Origin: Parasponia andersonii
Lineage: Eukaryota; Streptophyta; Magnoliopsida; Rosales; Cannabaceae
Direction of reading: 5' to 3'
DNA: 64,000 nt
Assembly (NCBI GenBank): GCA_002914805.1
Contig: JXTB01000070.1
Location: forward strand, 925,889-989,888
Program-made: the position numbers and the translations under genes
Notes under the pieces: model-generated
Seen by the model: only the letters and a program-made list of their open reading frames with translations
Told to the model about the DNA's origin: nothing
Database searches by the model: none
Part shown: piece after piece, positions 35,325-46,469 of the stretch
Layout: each line of letters opens with the position of its first letter
Numbering within the stretch: position 1 is the stretch's first letter

Positions 35325-37538
35325 TGTCACGACCCAAAACCCGGGTCAGTGGCAGAAAGAAAATTTCACAAAGGTAGGAAATTTCTTGATTTATTTGAAA
35401 AGTGTCAAAAGTTCTAGTTTTTATAAAAACGGTCCATTTAGATAAAATAATCAGAATTTCATCCCGTGAACCACTCACACAATTCGTATACACCATTAAA
35501 CATAGACTGAATAATAATTAAAAATTACGAAGTCACATAAAAGCCCAAGCATCACCTCATCCACAACAAAAGTCAAATACTAGAATGACATACATAAGTT
35601 CGCAGACAAAATAGAAGGCAGTAATCTTGGTTCAATGCTAATACAAAATCCAAATAGTCCAAAGACTACGACAACAAACACCTAGCATTACCAAGAGACA
35701 AACTGCAATCCAGATGACTTCTTACTCTTCTTGATCTCTAAGATTGCAGTGGACACCACTTGAGGAAGAAGATAGTGGGGTGAGCATAAAATGCCCAATA
35801 GAAAAAACAATTACCTCGATTGAAAATATTTTAGTGATGGGGAATTCCTGCATAGTTAGTTTAGTCCAAAATATACTATATATATATATATAATCCAAAC
35901 CGGAAATCCATATATACATAAAAGTAATGTAATCAAAACCATTCGATCCATATGCATATGACACAAATCAATCCATACCCATGAGCTCTCATCCTCTCAT
36001 CTGTAGAAACCCAGGATGATGGCACTAAGTATGCCTAACAGCCTGCCTGATACCTAAGCCCATACTCGCAGGGGACACCCGTGTGTCGCCTACCAAACCT
36101 GGAGGGGCAACCGAATTACCTACGCCTACCAAATGGGGAGGTAATCATAAATAACAAAACCCCGCCCGAGTTTACGGACTTTCACCGACGGTGAGGCATG
36201 CAACGCCACACTGTAACCCACAATGCTAACACGGTACTCATGTATGATCCTATGACACGTGCAATACAGAACTGAAGTGTGAAAATAATCGTGCTCTAAT
36301 TTTTCAGTAAAATCAGCGTATTAGATTTTTATAGAAAAACGGGGAGCATAACGACTCTATTTTTAATATACCCAAAATAACCTACACTCAGAAAATTCCT
36401 AAAGCAATACAATATATATCTCATACAAGCGATTCCCATCACAGATATTCAAGAAACCAAAAATCATATTTGTTCTCATATATTGCAGAAAATAAGTTTT
36501 ATTCGAAAACGATATAAAACACAGGTAATTGAATCCCTACCTCATTTGAATAGCAATACCACGCTATTGGATCCTCAAGGTGTAGTTGACGATCGCCCAG
36601 AGGGTCGGGAACTAATTCCAAGCCCTCAATCGTCCTCTTGTGAAAAATCAACTTCTCACCGGAGCTTCAATTCCACAAACGGACTTCTTTACTGAATTCC
36701 TAGCACCCAAAATAGTTAGATTAGACATATAACTTGTCCAATTCAGGTCCAGGCCCACACCGGGCTGGAGGCACGCAAAATAAGGTAAATCTTGACCGTC
36801 TGATCTCGATTTCCGTGCCGATCACCAAACATAGGCAATATATATATATATATATCAAACTTCTCCATTTTCTGAGTATATTCCAATAATGACAACAAAA
36901 ACACATTTCAACGGCCAGATCAAAAAGTCAAACTTAAACTCAAAATATCCAAAAATGGCAACTTTCAATCCGGGTAAAATAGGGTTGAGATATATATACT
37001 TTGATGATCCTTGAGACGAGACGAATCCAACGGGACCGGTTAGGGGTCCAATGGTAGGCGGAATCGTCGCCGGTGGCCAAAAATCCGAAACGGCTCCAAC
37101 GGCTTCAATAGAGGTTTTTCGGCGAACCAGACGTCGGTGGTGGCTGGCGAGGGGTGGGGGAGCTTCGGCACAGCACGGGAAACCTTCGCTGGTCAATGGC
37201 GCGGGCGGATGACAGCCGGAGCGGCGCGGCTACTCCTCTGTTGGTGCGCGGCCAAGAAACGCAGAGAGAGAGAGAGAGAGAGAGAGATCGGGGGAGAAGA
37301 GAGAGAAGAGGGAGAGAGAAAAGAAAAGGACAGGGCACATGGCCCTGTCTTATCGGGCTGGGCACTTTTTTAAAAATTGTACATAAGTCCCCAAATTTCA
37401 AATCTCTATCAATCTAGTCCCCAAAAAATTACAATTTAGTCATTCTGCACAAAATTTTTACAATTTAATCCCCACAATATTATATCCGGAAAATCAGTAA
37501 ATTGTCCAAATTACCCTCTCAAAATCCAGATTTTTTCA
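35325..37538 (-). mobile_element. 2,214-bp solo LTR (TG..CA) with AATGT duplication
   Basis: Plus strand begins TGTCACGACCC and ends TTTTTTCA, flanked by AATGT at 35,320-35,324 and 37,539-37,543. Read on the minus strand it runs TGAAAAAATC...GGGTCGTGACA, the usual polarity of large plant Ty3 LTRs, and has a CT/AG microsatellite (37,262-37,287), a GC-rich segment (37,020-37,260) and AT runs. No pol inside, so a solo LTR made by LTR-LTR recombination is the simplest reading. Open frames in the GC-rich part resemble no known protein and are not annotated as genes. Confidence 0.8.
37262..37287. repeat. (AG)n microsatellite
   Basis: About 13 AG units in the transcribed part of the solo LTR. Confidence 0.95.
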
Positions 37539-37779
37539 AATGTACTAGATGCTATCGAAACTTTCTGTTAATCTTTCCAATTTTTCTAACAAGATGCTAA
37601 ACAGTCTAGAGCCATATTTTTACTAGCTAGATTTGACTCTTAACATGCTCTCTTAAGCTGGACCTAGGCCAATCAAGGGATAGATTGTTACAAAGGAAAG
37701 TAACTCTAGAAATTTGAAATTCTATAGGAACATGTCTAACGTCAAGTACTTTGAATGCTAATTTTTCTCTAACAAAATG

Positions 37780-38675
37780 AACATATATCTTAATATATTT
37801 GGTTCTTGCATAGAAGCCAGTGCATTAGGACCAGAGTTGTCACACCAAGCAAGATTAGGTGCTTCAAGCTTGATCTGCAACTCAAAAAATAAAGACAAGA
37901 GCGAGTGCTCTATACTTAGCATTAGTGCTACTTCTAGCTACCACATGTTGCTTTTTAGCACTCCAATTGATTAAATTTCCGTAAGAGATACAGAGTTCAC
38001 TTATAGATCTTCTATCAACAATCAAATTGACCCAGTCTATATGAAAATAGGCTTCCAGATTCAATCTAGGTGTTGGTTTGAAATAAAGTGCCTTTCAGAT
38101 ATCTCAATAGTCTCTTACATGCTGACCAGTGATTCGAAGTTGGAGCTTACAAGAATTGACTTAATTTTTTTATTGCATATGTTATGTATGGTCTAGTTAT
38201 AGTGAGATATTGAAGAGCACTAATTGTATTTATATAGAGTGTAGGTAGCTCAATACGTAGCTATCCTGGGCATTGAGTGTCAAATCAGTATTCATAGGAG
38301 TTAGACTTGGTTTTGTATTGGCCATATTTGTTTTAACTAACAAATAATGAATATACTTGGTTTATGTTAAAAACAAAGAAGGGAAAGTCTTTTTTGCTTC
38401 AAAACCTAAGAAGTAATTAACTGAGCTAGGAGTCTTAAAAGCAAACGGATAATTGAAATCAAAAATCAGTTAAGAAATTTGAGCTTTGTCTTCCCATGTA
38501 GTCAATATATCATGAGCGACGACTAACATGAATAAAAGCCTATTATTCTTTCTACAAAAAAAAAAATATGTAACTATCTAAAGTAGAACTTGTAAAGCAA
38601 AGTCAACCAATGCTTACTTTAACTTGTTAAACCAAGCTCATTGGGCTTCTTTAACGCCATATAGAGTTTTATGCA
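37780..38675 (-). pseudogene. Copia B RT C-terminal half and RNase H
   Basis: Starting at the insertion junction, the minus strand reads QLHKTLYGVKEAQ, then AWFNKL, the RT motif expected after the nested insertion. The catalytic region near 38,525-38,500 reads LLFMLVVAHDIL, where Y-V-D-D is expected, so activity is lost. RNase H is at 38,064-37,882: YFHIDWVNLIVDRRSISELC and KKQHVVARSSTNAKYRALAL match the D-A-D-W-A-G and S-S-x-E-A-E-Y/F motifs, with the Glu of the latter changed to Asn. Confidence 0.85.
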
Positions 38676-39042
38676 GCTGATAAATGCTGCTATTCATTGG
38701 AATAAAATTCCAGAAAATATTTTTATAAAATCTTTTTGAAGAATACTATGGTTTGTAAAATTTATAGATGTAATAGAATTAGTTATTTAAAATTTTCTTT
38801 TTACAAAATGTTTGGATCATATTCTAATATAAATTAACTCTTGATTTAGATAATAATAATACCCAGATTCACTCCATAATCTTCTCGTCTTCCTGTCTAC
38901 TCTCAGAAGTTATTTGATTGATCTGGTGGATGATCATCTTCTTGATTCTTAACAAAGAGATCCGTAGATGAACAAGAAAACAATCTCCTCTAACTGATTT
39001 CTTCGAGATGATCGAAACACCATGGATAGTGAATCCCTAGGG

Positions 39043-39047
39043 CTAGT
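39043..39047. repeat. Left target duplication of Athila-like element (CTAGT)
   Basis: CTAGT before the left LTR; right copy CTGGT at 46,470-46,474 (one mismatch). Confidence 0.65.
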
Positions 39048-40179
39048 TGCTGGGCTATTTCTAACACACAATCGCAAGTTTACAGATCGCAACAAGTAAT
39101 ATAGTAAATAAGAGAGTATCAATCCCACGAGGAGTACACCATTCACAAATGCTAAGTACTAATCGAAACTGGTTTCTAATTTATCCAAATAACAATAATT
39201 GGTTGGGTTGAGCAAGAATTAAAATATAAATAGCAATATAAAAGGCAAGAATAGGAGTTGAAATTACACAATCAAAGATAGTTATTAGAGCAATAGTAAC
39301 GAACCTGAGGATGCAATCTACCCTCTAACTCCTCCAACTACTAGTTTTCCTCATAGTTCATTCATCCATTTAGAATTGACAACCGAGAATTCTCAAGTAT
39401 TCACAAACTATTTTCTAAGACAAAAGTAAAAATATTTAAACAAGATAATATGTTACTCCTAACAAAAATTTATTAGACTTATTAAGTTTAGTAGTTCTCA
39501 CACAAATATTGCACAAGTTACATAGGTATATTCCTATCCTATGTAAGCTCACCCACACTATGTGATCTAATGTTATTCTATTTATATCCAAACATATATT
39601 TTCCTTCCCAAGTTCATATAGATTATACAACATAACTCTATTTTATGGCCAAGTAAATAGATGCATTAAACACAAGATAAAATAATCAACTCAACAATGG
39701 ATATCAAGAACAATAGAGGAAGACAATATAGTTGGATTACATTAGAGGTTCAATTACCTCCCTAGAAATGGAACTTAGCTCATGTTCATAGAAAAAGAAC
39801 CATAACACATATAATAAAATTAATACGTATTCAAGTGTAGGAAATAGAAGATGAAAAATAAGAAGAAGAAATAAGAAAAACTCTTCTGAAGCTTTCTAAT
39901 CTGATTCCTTCTTGGCTTGAATCTCCTTCCTTGGTATTGTTTCGCTTCCAACTTCTCTCTAAATATTGTATCACTAGTCTTCTCTCATTACGGTATAAGT
40001 TTGTCACCGAAATGCCTTGATTTTCCTCTAAAATATCTTTAAAAAATAACATTCTTCGCTCAATGATCTCTCACCTAAAATATGCATAAAAAACAACAAA
40101 ACACATAAAAAAATATCAAAGACGAGAAATTCTTAAGCTTGAAAGTATAGTAAAGATAAGTATAAAATACACTTATCTA
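39048..40179 (-). repeat. Athila-like 3' LTR, with 345-bp internal deletion
   Basis: 1,132 bp, matching 44,993-46,469 along its length except that the block corresponding to about 45,880-46,225 is absent. Plus strand runs TGCTGGGCTATTTCTAAC to AATACACTTATCTA. Average divergence is noticeable, so insertion is not recent. Confidence 0.9.
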
Positions 40180-40190
40180 CCCCCAAATTT
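40180..40190 (-). other. Athila-like polypurine tract
   Basis: Minus strand AAATTTGGGGG directly before the 3' LTR start. Confidence 0.65.
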
Positions 40191-42160
40191 AAGCTAAAGC
40201 TCATCCTCGAGCTAAAACAAAACATGAAAAAGCAAGAATTAACAAAAATTACACAAAAGCACAATTACGACACACAAATGAAGCTTTTGAATGAGATTAC
40301 TTTGTCTTTACACTCTTTTAAATGTATATAACTCAAAGGAAACTTAAAGCATCACAATAGTTTAGAATTTCAAATTTGCTAGTAACTTCACTTTGTTATC
40401 AACTCTTATTGTGTGTGTGTGTATAATAGTTGTTTGTATTTAACCTTTCATACTCAGATCGCTTTATGCAGACTTAGAATACAGACTTAGAGTTGTCTCA
40501 ATGAAAGTAAATAAGTCATTTAATAAGCCCACTTATCATGTCAATCTCCACTAATATAGAATAATACTAAATCGAAGATTAATAGGCCTTTAATCGGCTT
40601 GTGTTATGAGGCTTGGATAAAGGTAGATGGAATTGTATCATTTAGACTTATTCACACTAAGATACTTTTTTTTTTTTGTTCAATGAATACAATTTTCTCA
40701 AGCATACCATAAGAATTTCCCCCAAACTTAGCTTTTGACCCATTTTTATTTTTTTTTACAATTAATTACCAATTTAAGGTAGTCGAGCTTCTTCTGTTAA
40801 AAAATTTCCCTTAATATATATATATATACCACTCATACTTCATCATAAATTCAAAATTTCCTTACATGTATCTATGGTGTGAAATAGGGTGATCTAGGAA
40901 ATTATTTATTAGTAAGAAGCATTTATGGGGCTTACAAAATGAAAAATACTAAGAAATTAGCTCAAAAGGGGTGACTAAGGATATAACATTTAAGGGTAGA
41001 CTTAAAAGGCTCAACCGGTCCAAAAAAGCCTACATTATTTCTTTGATTTTCAGGTTACCTAGAACTTCACCTTGATTGACAATTAAACAGGTTCTAAGAT
41101 AACATAAGACTCAAAATTTTTCTAAGCTATGAGCATAAAGCTACTCTAAGTAATTCAAGGCTAAATACTCATAACTACGTGCAAAATGTGTTCAAAAGTT
41201 ATTTACAAAACAAAATCACAAAAGATTTAAGCACACAAACAGTCATGATACTAAATATTTCCAAGGAGTTATTTCACACAAACTCACAAAAATATCATCG
41301 ACAGTTATCTTTTATCAAAAACTCCAAACAACACGCAAACAAACAACTAAACAAAAGATAACTACAAATTATAAAAGAAAGAAAGAAACTAAATAAACTA
41401 AATAAAACAAAGAGAAAATAGTTAAAAAGTTTAACTACTTAAAATACTCACAAAGACAAAATAGGTAAGGGCTAGAACTCCCCCCTTAAACTTAAAGTGT
41501 GCATTATCTCTAATGCACTAAACATAAAATAACAAGGAGGAACATGCACTTACCTGATAGAAAGCAACTCATTTGGCCTCCAGGGTATAGTGGTTGTCAA
41601 GTTGATTACTTTCAACTTAGCGGTGGCGGCGACGATGCCAAATAAGGGTAAGTTCTTGTTTTTTTAGGCTGGTGGCACTGGCCGAGTGGCGCTGGGACAC
41701 CATGGCCTAGACCCGTAGTCGAAATTGGTGCTGGAGCACTATTTTTTGATATTAGAGCACCAAATTCCTAATTTTGGCACCCTAGAATGGTGCTAGGGCA
41801 CCATTTTAAGCTCTTAGGGTGCCATCACCTGGGTAATTCATAAATTTCAGCACCAGGGCACTCTTTTATGGCACTGGGGTGCTAACGTTTGGGGATTTTG
41901 CAACTTTTGGTGCCAAGATGCCATTTTGTGGCACTTGGCTACCAAGTTTCTATTCATGACACCCTGGATTGACACCAGAGCACCAAATTAAGCTCTTGGG
42001 GTTCTAAAATATCGACTCTCCACCAACACCTTCATCAGTTTGTCTTCAACCCAATCATAACAAAATAAATTCGAACGTGCTTCCCTCTTTATTCATAATT
42101 TTCTTAGGTTGCCTCCTAAGTAGCACTTGTTTAACATCTCTAGCTTGACATAACTACTTT
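40191..42160 (-). other. Non-coding 3' region of the Athila-like element
   Basis: About 2 kb between the integrase-tail stop and the polypurine tract; no coding similarity seen on either strand. Contains a GC-richer imperfect repeat array at 41,640-42,010. Long 3' non-coding or env-like regions are normal at this place in Athila elements; no envelope-like frame is visible. Confidence 0.55.
41640..42010. repeat. Imperfect repeats with TGGTGCTAGGGCACC core
   Basis: Four to six diverged units of about 60-80 bp built around TGCTAGGGCACCATTTT / CACCAGGGCACTCTTTTATG / GCCAAGATGCCATTTTGTG. Many units are themselves near-palindromic (GGTGC...GCACC), so they could fold. Confidence 0.65.
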
Positions 42161-43258
42161 TCATGGAGGATTGTATAAGGCACTGGGTGATTTAGTTCGA
42201 TCAAGCTCTCCTTCTAGGTATTCCTTGAGCTTTTGAACATTCACCTTGATCCTTCTAATTGCATCACATGGAGACACATTAGTCTCTTTGAATGGCCCTG
42301 ACTATCTTACCTTGAGCTTGCCTGGGAAGAGTTTTAAGCAAGATGAGTCAAGTACACCTCTTGGTCTTGGCTCAAAATGATGATCATCATGCTTGTTTTT
42401 CCTTGTCTTCCACTTTCTCGTATCCTTCTTGTAAGGCTTGTGATGGTTAAAAGAGGAGAGTGGAGGCTCCATGACTTCAATAGGTGGATTGGAGATAGAA
42501 GAATGTTGTGGGGTTTCCACAATATTGATGTCTCCTAGATCCTTCTTTTCTTCTACATCACCAGGATGAATGATAGAGTTCTCTTGACTGATCAAAGGAT
42601 ATTCTTTTAATGCATTGTCTTCAATCTTCTCCTTCACTAAATCCACTCTATAATAATTATCAATGACACTAGGAGAATCCACTTCTTTGAATACATTGAA
42701 GGATATGACTTGATCCTCTACCCTTATGGTCAGTTCTCCTTTATACACATCAATGACTATCCTCTCAATTACTAAGAACGATCTTCCAAGGATAATTTGA
42801 AGATTTTCATCTTCTTCCATGTCAAGAATAATAAAATCAACTGGGAAGAACAACTTATCCACCTTCACAGGCACATTCTCTATGATTTCTCTTAGATACT
42901 TGATAGACTTATCCGCAAATTGGAGCGTAGTTGTAGTTGGTCTTGCCTCCCCCAAACCAAGTTTTCGAAAGATAGAAAATGGCATTAAGTTAACACTAGC
43001 TTTCAAATCATATAATGCCTTAATAAAGAAACGATTACCAATTGTGCAATGAATGTTAAAGCTTTCCGGATCTTCGAGTTTAGGAGGAAGTTTGTTCTGA
43101 AGAATGGTACTATATTCCTCCGTGAGAGCAACGGTCTCATATTCTCTCAATGTCCTCTTCTTGGAGAGGATCTCTTTCATGAACTTTACATAATTGGGCA
43201 TTTGCTCAAGTGCCTCAATAAAAAGGATATTGATGTGCAGTTGCTTGAACATTTCCAA
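42161..43258 (-). CDS. Protease fused to integrase C-terminal tail (Athila-like)
   Basis: 318-residue open frame plus a 46-residue continuation past one TAG at 42,302. Order: linker (MEMFKQLHINILFIEALEQM), retropepsin with KALYDLKASVNLMPFSIFRK (active-site Asp kept; D-L-G is now D-L-K), VDFIILDMEEDENLQIILGR, an acidic/Ser-Pro linker, then CLKLFPGKLKVR, stop, SGPFKETNVSP and KVNVQKLKEYLEGELDR, which is the extreme C-terminus of Athila-type integrase (K-L-K-S-R-W-x-G-P-F; V-N-G-Q-R-L-K). RT, RNase H and the integrase core are missing between them without loss of frame; the TAG replaces the conserved Trp. Possibly still expressed up to the TAG. Confidence 0.83.
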
Positions 43259-43413
43259 GAATTGGAGAATTATTGGTCAAGTTTTTTCTTTTAAAAACAT
43301 TAAGGAAAAGGCAATGATGAAGTGTAACGACATGGCTTTGAAAGTGAAGTTGAGGGACTCTCAATACTCATATCTTGAACTGGTTTTATTATATCACTTT
43401 CCTTGGTTTGCTC

Positions 43414-44860
43414 TTATTCAAAAACTTCTTCAACCATTGGTTTCGAAAGTGAAGTAGGCTTCTCCACATTTTTCACTAACTCCTTCTCACTTCTCAATGT
43501 GATGGTATTACAATGCTTCTTGCCCTCATTTCTTGGATTCACCACAGTAATACTTGGTAATGCTCCTTGAGGCCGGTTGGTTATAGGATTGGCTAGTTGG
43601 CCAAGTTGTGTCTCCAAAGTTCTCATGGTAGCCGTTTTATTTTGAAGGTTAGCTTCATTCTTTATAATGTATTATATAAGTAACTCCTCTATAGATGGCT
43701 TCTTCTCTCGTGGTGATTACTTTTGATTTTAGAATCCTTGATGTTCAATCGATCTTGCATTTGGATTCTACCATTGTTGGTTCTGGTTACTCCAAAGAGA
43801 AATTTGGATGGTTTTTCCATCCCGAATTGTAAGAGTTAGAGTAGGGATTGTTACGATATGGCTGGTTATAGTTTCCCATAAAGTGAGCTGACTCTTTATT
43901 CAAAGGGCAATAAGAACTCAAGTAGTTGCCATCACATTGCTCATAAGCTCTAACTGAGCTTTGCATTGCATGTACCCCATGGACCGCCATAGAATTGAGC
44001 TTCTTGGTCATTGACTCTAAATTCTTGATCAACGTATTAACTTGAGCTGCAAATGAAGAAATAACTTCTAACATATTGACACTAGTAGCTCTCCTTAGAT
44101 TGACATGCTCGGTAAGCCATTGGTAGTTGTTTGCTACCATTTCTCGTAATAACTCAAATGCATCATCGGTCGATTTTCCTATCAATGTACCACTAGCTAC
44201 TACATCTACAATGGTCCTCAAATGACCCATCAACCCATTATAGGATGTTGGAACAAGAACCCACTTTGGTATCCTATAGTGTGGACACTTCCTCATCAAC
44301 TTCTTATAGTGCTCCCAAGCTTCGTATAAGGATTCATTGTCAAATTGTACAAAGGAATTGATGCTATTTCTCAGCTTAGCAGTCTTGGCTAGAGAGCTTG
44401 GTAAGAAATTTTTGAGCTAGGCCATTCCATGAAGTGATTGATCCTAAGGGTAAGGTATTCAACTAGCCTTTAGCTTTGTCCCTTAAGGAGAATGGAAACA
44501 ACCTCAAGCAAATGGCATCCTCACTAACTCGGTTGTGCTTGAACGTGTTGCATATCTCCAAAAAATTCATGATGTGTTAGTTAAGATCATCACTTAGTAA
44601 GCCACTAAATTAGCATATGGCTTGTACCATCTGAATAAGTGCCGATTTCAACTCAAAGTAGGTAGCATTAATAGCCAGCCTCCGAATGCTATGACCAAAA
44701 CCTTTAAGGACATGAACTGTAGAGTCCCTCAAAGGTCTAGCGTTGTCTCAATCTCCCACAGCTTTGTGAGGGTTGACTAATTGGTTCCTCTATCTTTGGA
44801 TTTCCCTCAAGGTACACTCAATCTCAGGATTAATTGGTATGAATTCTGCATTCCTTGTGC
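43414..44860 (-). pseudogene. Athila-like Gag, broken
   Basis: Best frame 44,299-43,787 (170 residues): NGLMGHLRTIVDVVASGTLI, KSTDDAFELLREMVANNYQW and a degenerate CxxC region (YEQCDGNYLSSYCPLN) where plant Athila Gag has a zinc knuckle. Upstream (44,860-44,300) in the same strand: HIMNFLEICNTFKHNRVSED, CLRLFPFSLRDKAKG and LNTLPLGSITSWNGLAQKFL, interrupted by stops. Downstream 43,626-43,414 carries LETQLGQLANPITNRPQGAL and NTITLRSEKELV, the Gag C-terminus. Several stops and frameshifts, so this copy makes no full Gag. Confidence 0.87.
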
Positions 44861-44967
44861 ATCTCATATAGTAAAACAAAACAATAGAGATTCATAACAA
44901 GAACACAAAAGTTTTAATTAAATTGAAACTAATAGATATTAGTACTAAGAGGTAGTAAATCACCGTA

Positions 44968-44986
44968 CTCCTCGGCAACGGTACCA
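44968..44986 (-). other. Athila-like primer-binding site (tRNA-Asp type)
   Basis: Minus strand TGGTACCGTTGCCGAGGAG, six bases after the 5' LTR; close to the TGGCGCCGTTGCCGGGGA consensus of Athila elements. Confidence 0.8.
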
Positions 44987-44992
44987 AAAACT

Positions 44993-46469
44993 TGTTAGGC
45001 TATTTCTAACACATAACTACAAGTTACATAAAGTAATATAGTAAGTAAGAGAGTGTCGATCCCACAAAGAGCACACGATTCACAAATGCGAAGTACTAAC
45101 CGAAACTAGCTTCTAATTGATCCAAACAACAATAATTGATTGGGTTGAGCAAGAATTGAAATATAAATAATAATGTAAAAGACAAGAATCAGAGTTGAAA
45201 TTACACAACCAAAGATAGTTCTTAGGGTAATTGTAAGAAACCTAGGGATACAATCTACCTTCTAACTCCTCCAACTCTTAGTTTTCTTCATTGTTCATTC
45301 ATTCATTTAGAATTGACAATCGAGAGTTCTTAAGTATTCACAGACTCTTTTCTAAGATATAAGTTAAAATTTCTAAACAAGATAATATATTACTCCTAGC
45401 ATAAATTGATTAGACTTATTAAGTTTAATAATTCTCACAGAAATGTTGCACAAGTTACATAGGTATATTTCTATCTTATGTAAGCTCACCTCATACTAGG
45501 TGATCTTATGTTGTTCTATCTATGTCCAAACCTATATTTCCTTTCCCAAGTTCATATAGATTACACAATACAACTCTATTTAGTGGCCAAGTAAATAGAT
45601 GCATTAAACTCAAGATAAAACAATTAACTCAATAATGGATATCAAGAACAATATAGGAACATAATATAGTTGGATTACATTAGAGGTTCAATTATCTCCC
45701 TAGAAATGAAATTTAGCTCATGTTCATATAAAAGGAACTACAACATATATAACAAAATTGATACATATTCAAGTGTAGGAAATAGAAGATAAAAACCAAG
45801 AAGAAAAAATAAGAAAAACTCTTTCGAAGCTTCCCAATCTGATTCCTTCTTCGCTTGAATCCCCTTTCTTAATGGTGTTTCTCCCTTAGAAATGGCTCTA
45901 GGAACCCTTAGCTACTAGAGTTTTATTCCCCCTCCGTGGTTCCCTTCAGATGAGAGAAAGAGAGTTTAAATAGAGGAGATGTCATGAGCAAAATCTGAGT
46001 TTCTTGAGACTATTTGGCATTGCAGTGCTGAGACTAGCGCTACTACGCCACAGCTGGCAGGAACCTGGCATTGCGATGCCAAATGGTGGCGCCGTGATGC
46101 ACATGGGGCTACAACCCCATGGATTTATGGCCACGGCCTCATGAGAATGGTGTTGCAGCCCCAAATCCATAGGGCTACGGCACAAAATTTCTGGGCCGCA
46201 GCTTCAACTTCTCTGTGCAGCACCGAGTTGTTTCGCTTCTGACTTTACTTTAAACATTGTATCACTGGTCTTCTCTCATTACGGTGTAAGTTTTTCACTG
46301 AAATGTCTTGATTTTCCTCCAAAATATCTCTGAAAAACAATATTCTATGCTCAAGGATCTCTCACTCAAAATATACATCAAAAACAACAAAACACATAAA
46401 AAGAGCTCAAAGACAAGCAATTCTTAAGCTCGAAAGTATAGTAAAGATAAATGTAAAATACACTTATCA
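44993..46469 (-). repeat. Athila-like 5' LTR (full length, 1,477 bp)
   Basis: Plus strand TGTTAGGCTATTTCTAAC ... ACACTTATCA; minus strand TGATAAGTG...GCCTAACA. Contains a GC-rich segment (46,010-46,230) and, on the minus strand, a TATA-like CTATTTAAAC at about 45,966-45,975, both absent from the 3' LTR. Confidence 0.9.

Larger units (their letters stand above)
35212..37645 (-). repeat. Copia B 3' LTR, split by a solo LTR
   Basis: 35,212-35,324 and 37,544-37,645 together match 51,526-51,749: AACTAGAAAAG at one end, TCTTTCCAATTTTTCTAACA and CTAGCTAGATTTGACT at the other, ending TTAACA. The minus strand begins TGTTAAGAG. Confidence 0.88.
39048..46469 (-). mobile_element. Athila-like Ty3 derivative lacking RT, RNase H and integrase core
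   Basis: 7.4-kb minus-strand element: 5' LTR 44,993-46,469, primer site TGGTACCGTTGCCGAGGAG (tRNA-Asp-type, as in Athila), gag (44,860-43,414), protease fused to an integrase C-terminal tail (43,258-42,161), a 2-kb repeat-rich 3' region, polypurine tract and 3' LTR 39,048-40,179. Signals for replication in trans are kept although most of pol is absent, as in non-autonomous gag-bearing elements (TR-GAG type). Confidence 0.85.

Noticed and set aside
37020..37420. Several overlapping frames of 78-113 codons on both strands in GC-rich DNA
   Set aside because: They lie in the GC-rich zone and AG microsatellite of the 2.2-kb solo LTR and show no protein-like conservation or domain.
41640..42010. 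Possible CRISPR-like or satellite array
   Set aside because: Units are diverged, of unequal spacing and sit in the 3' region of an LTR element in a plant genome; no cas genes, no uniform repeat.
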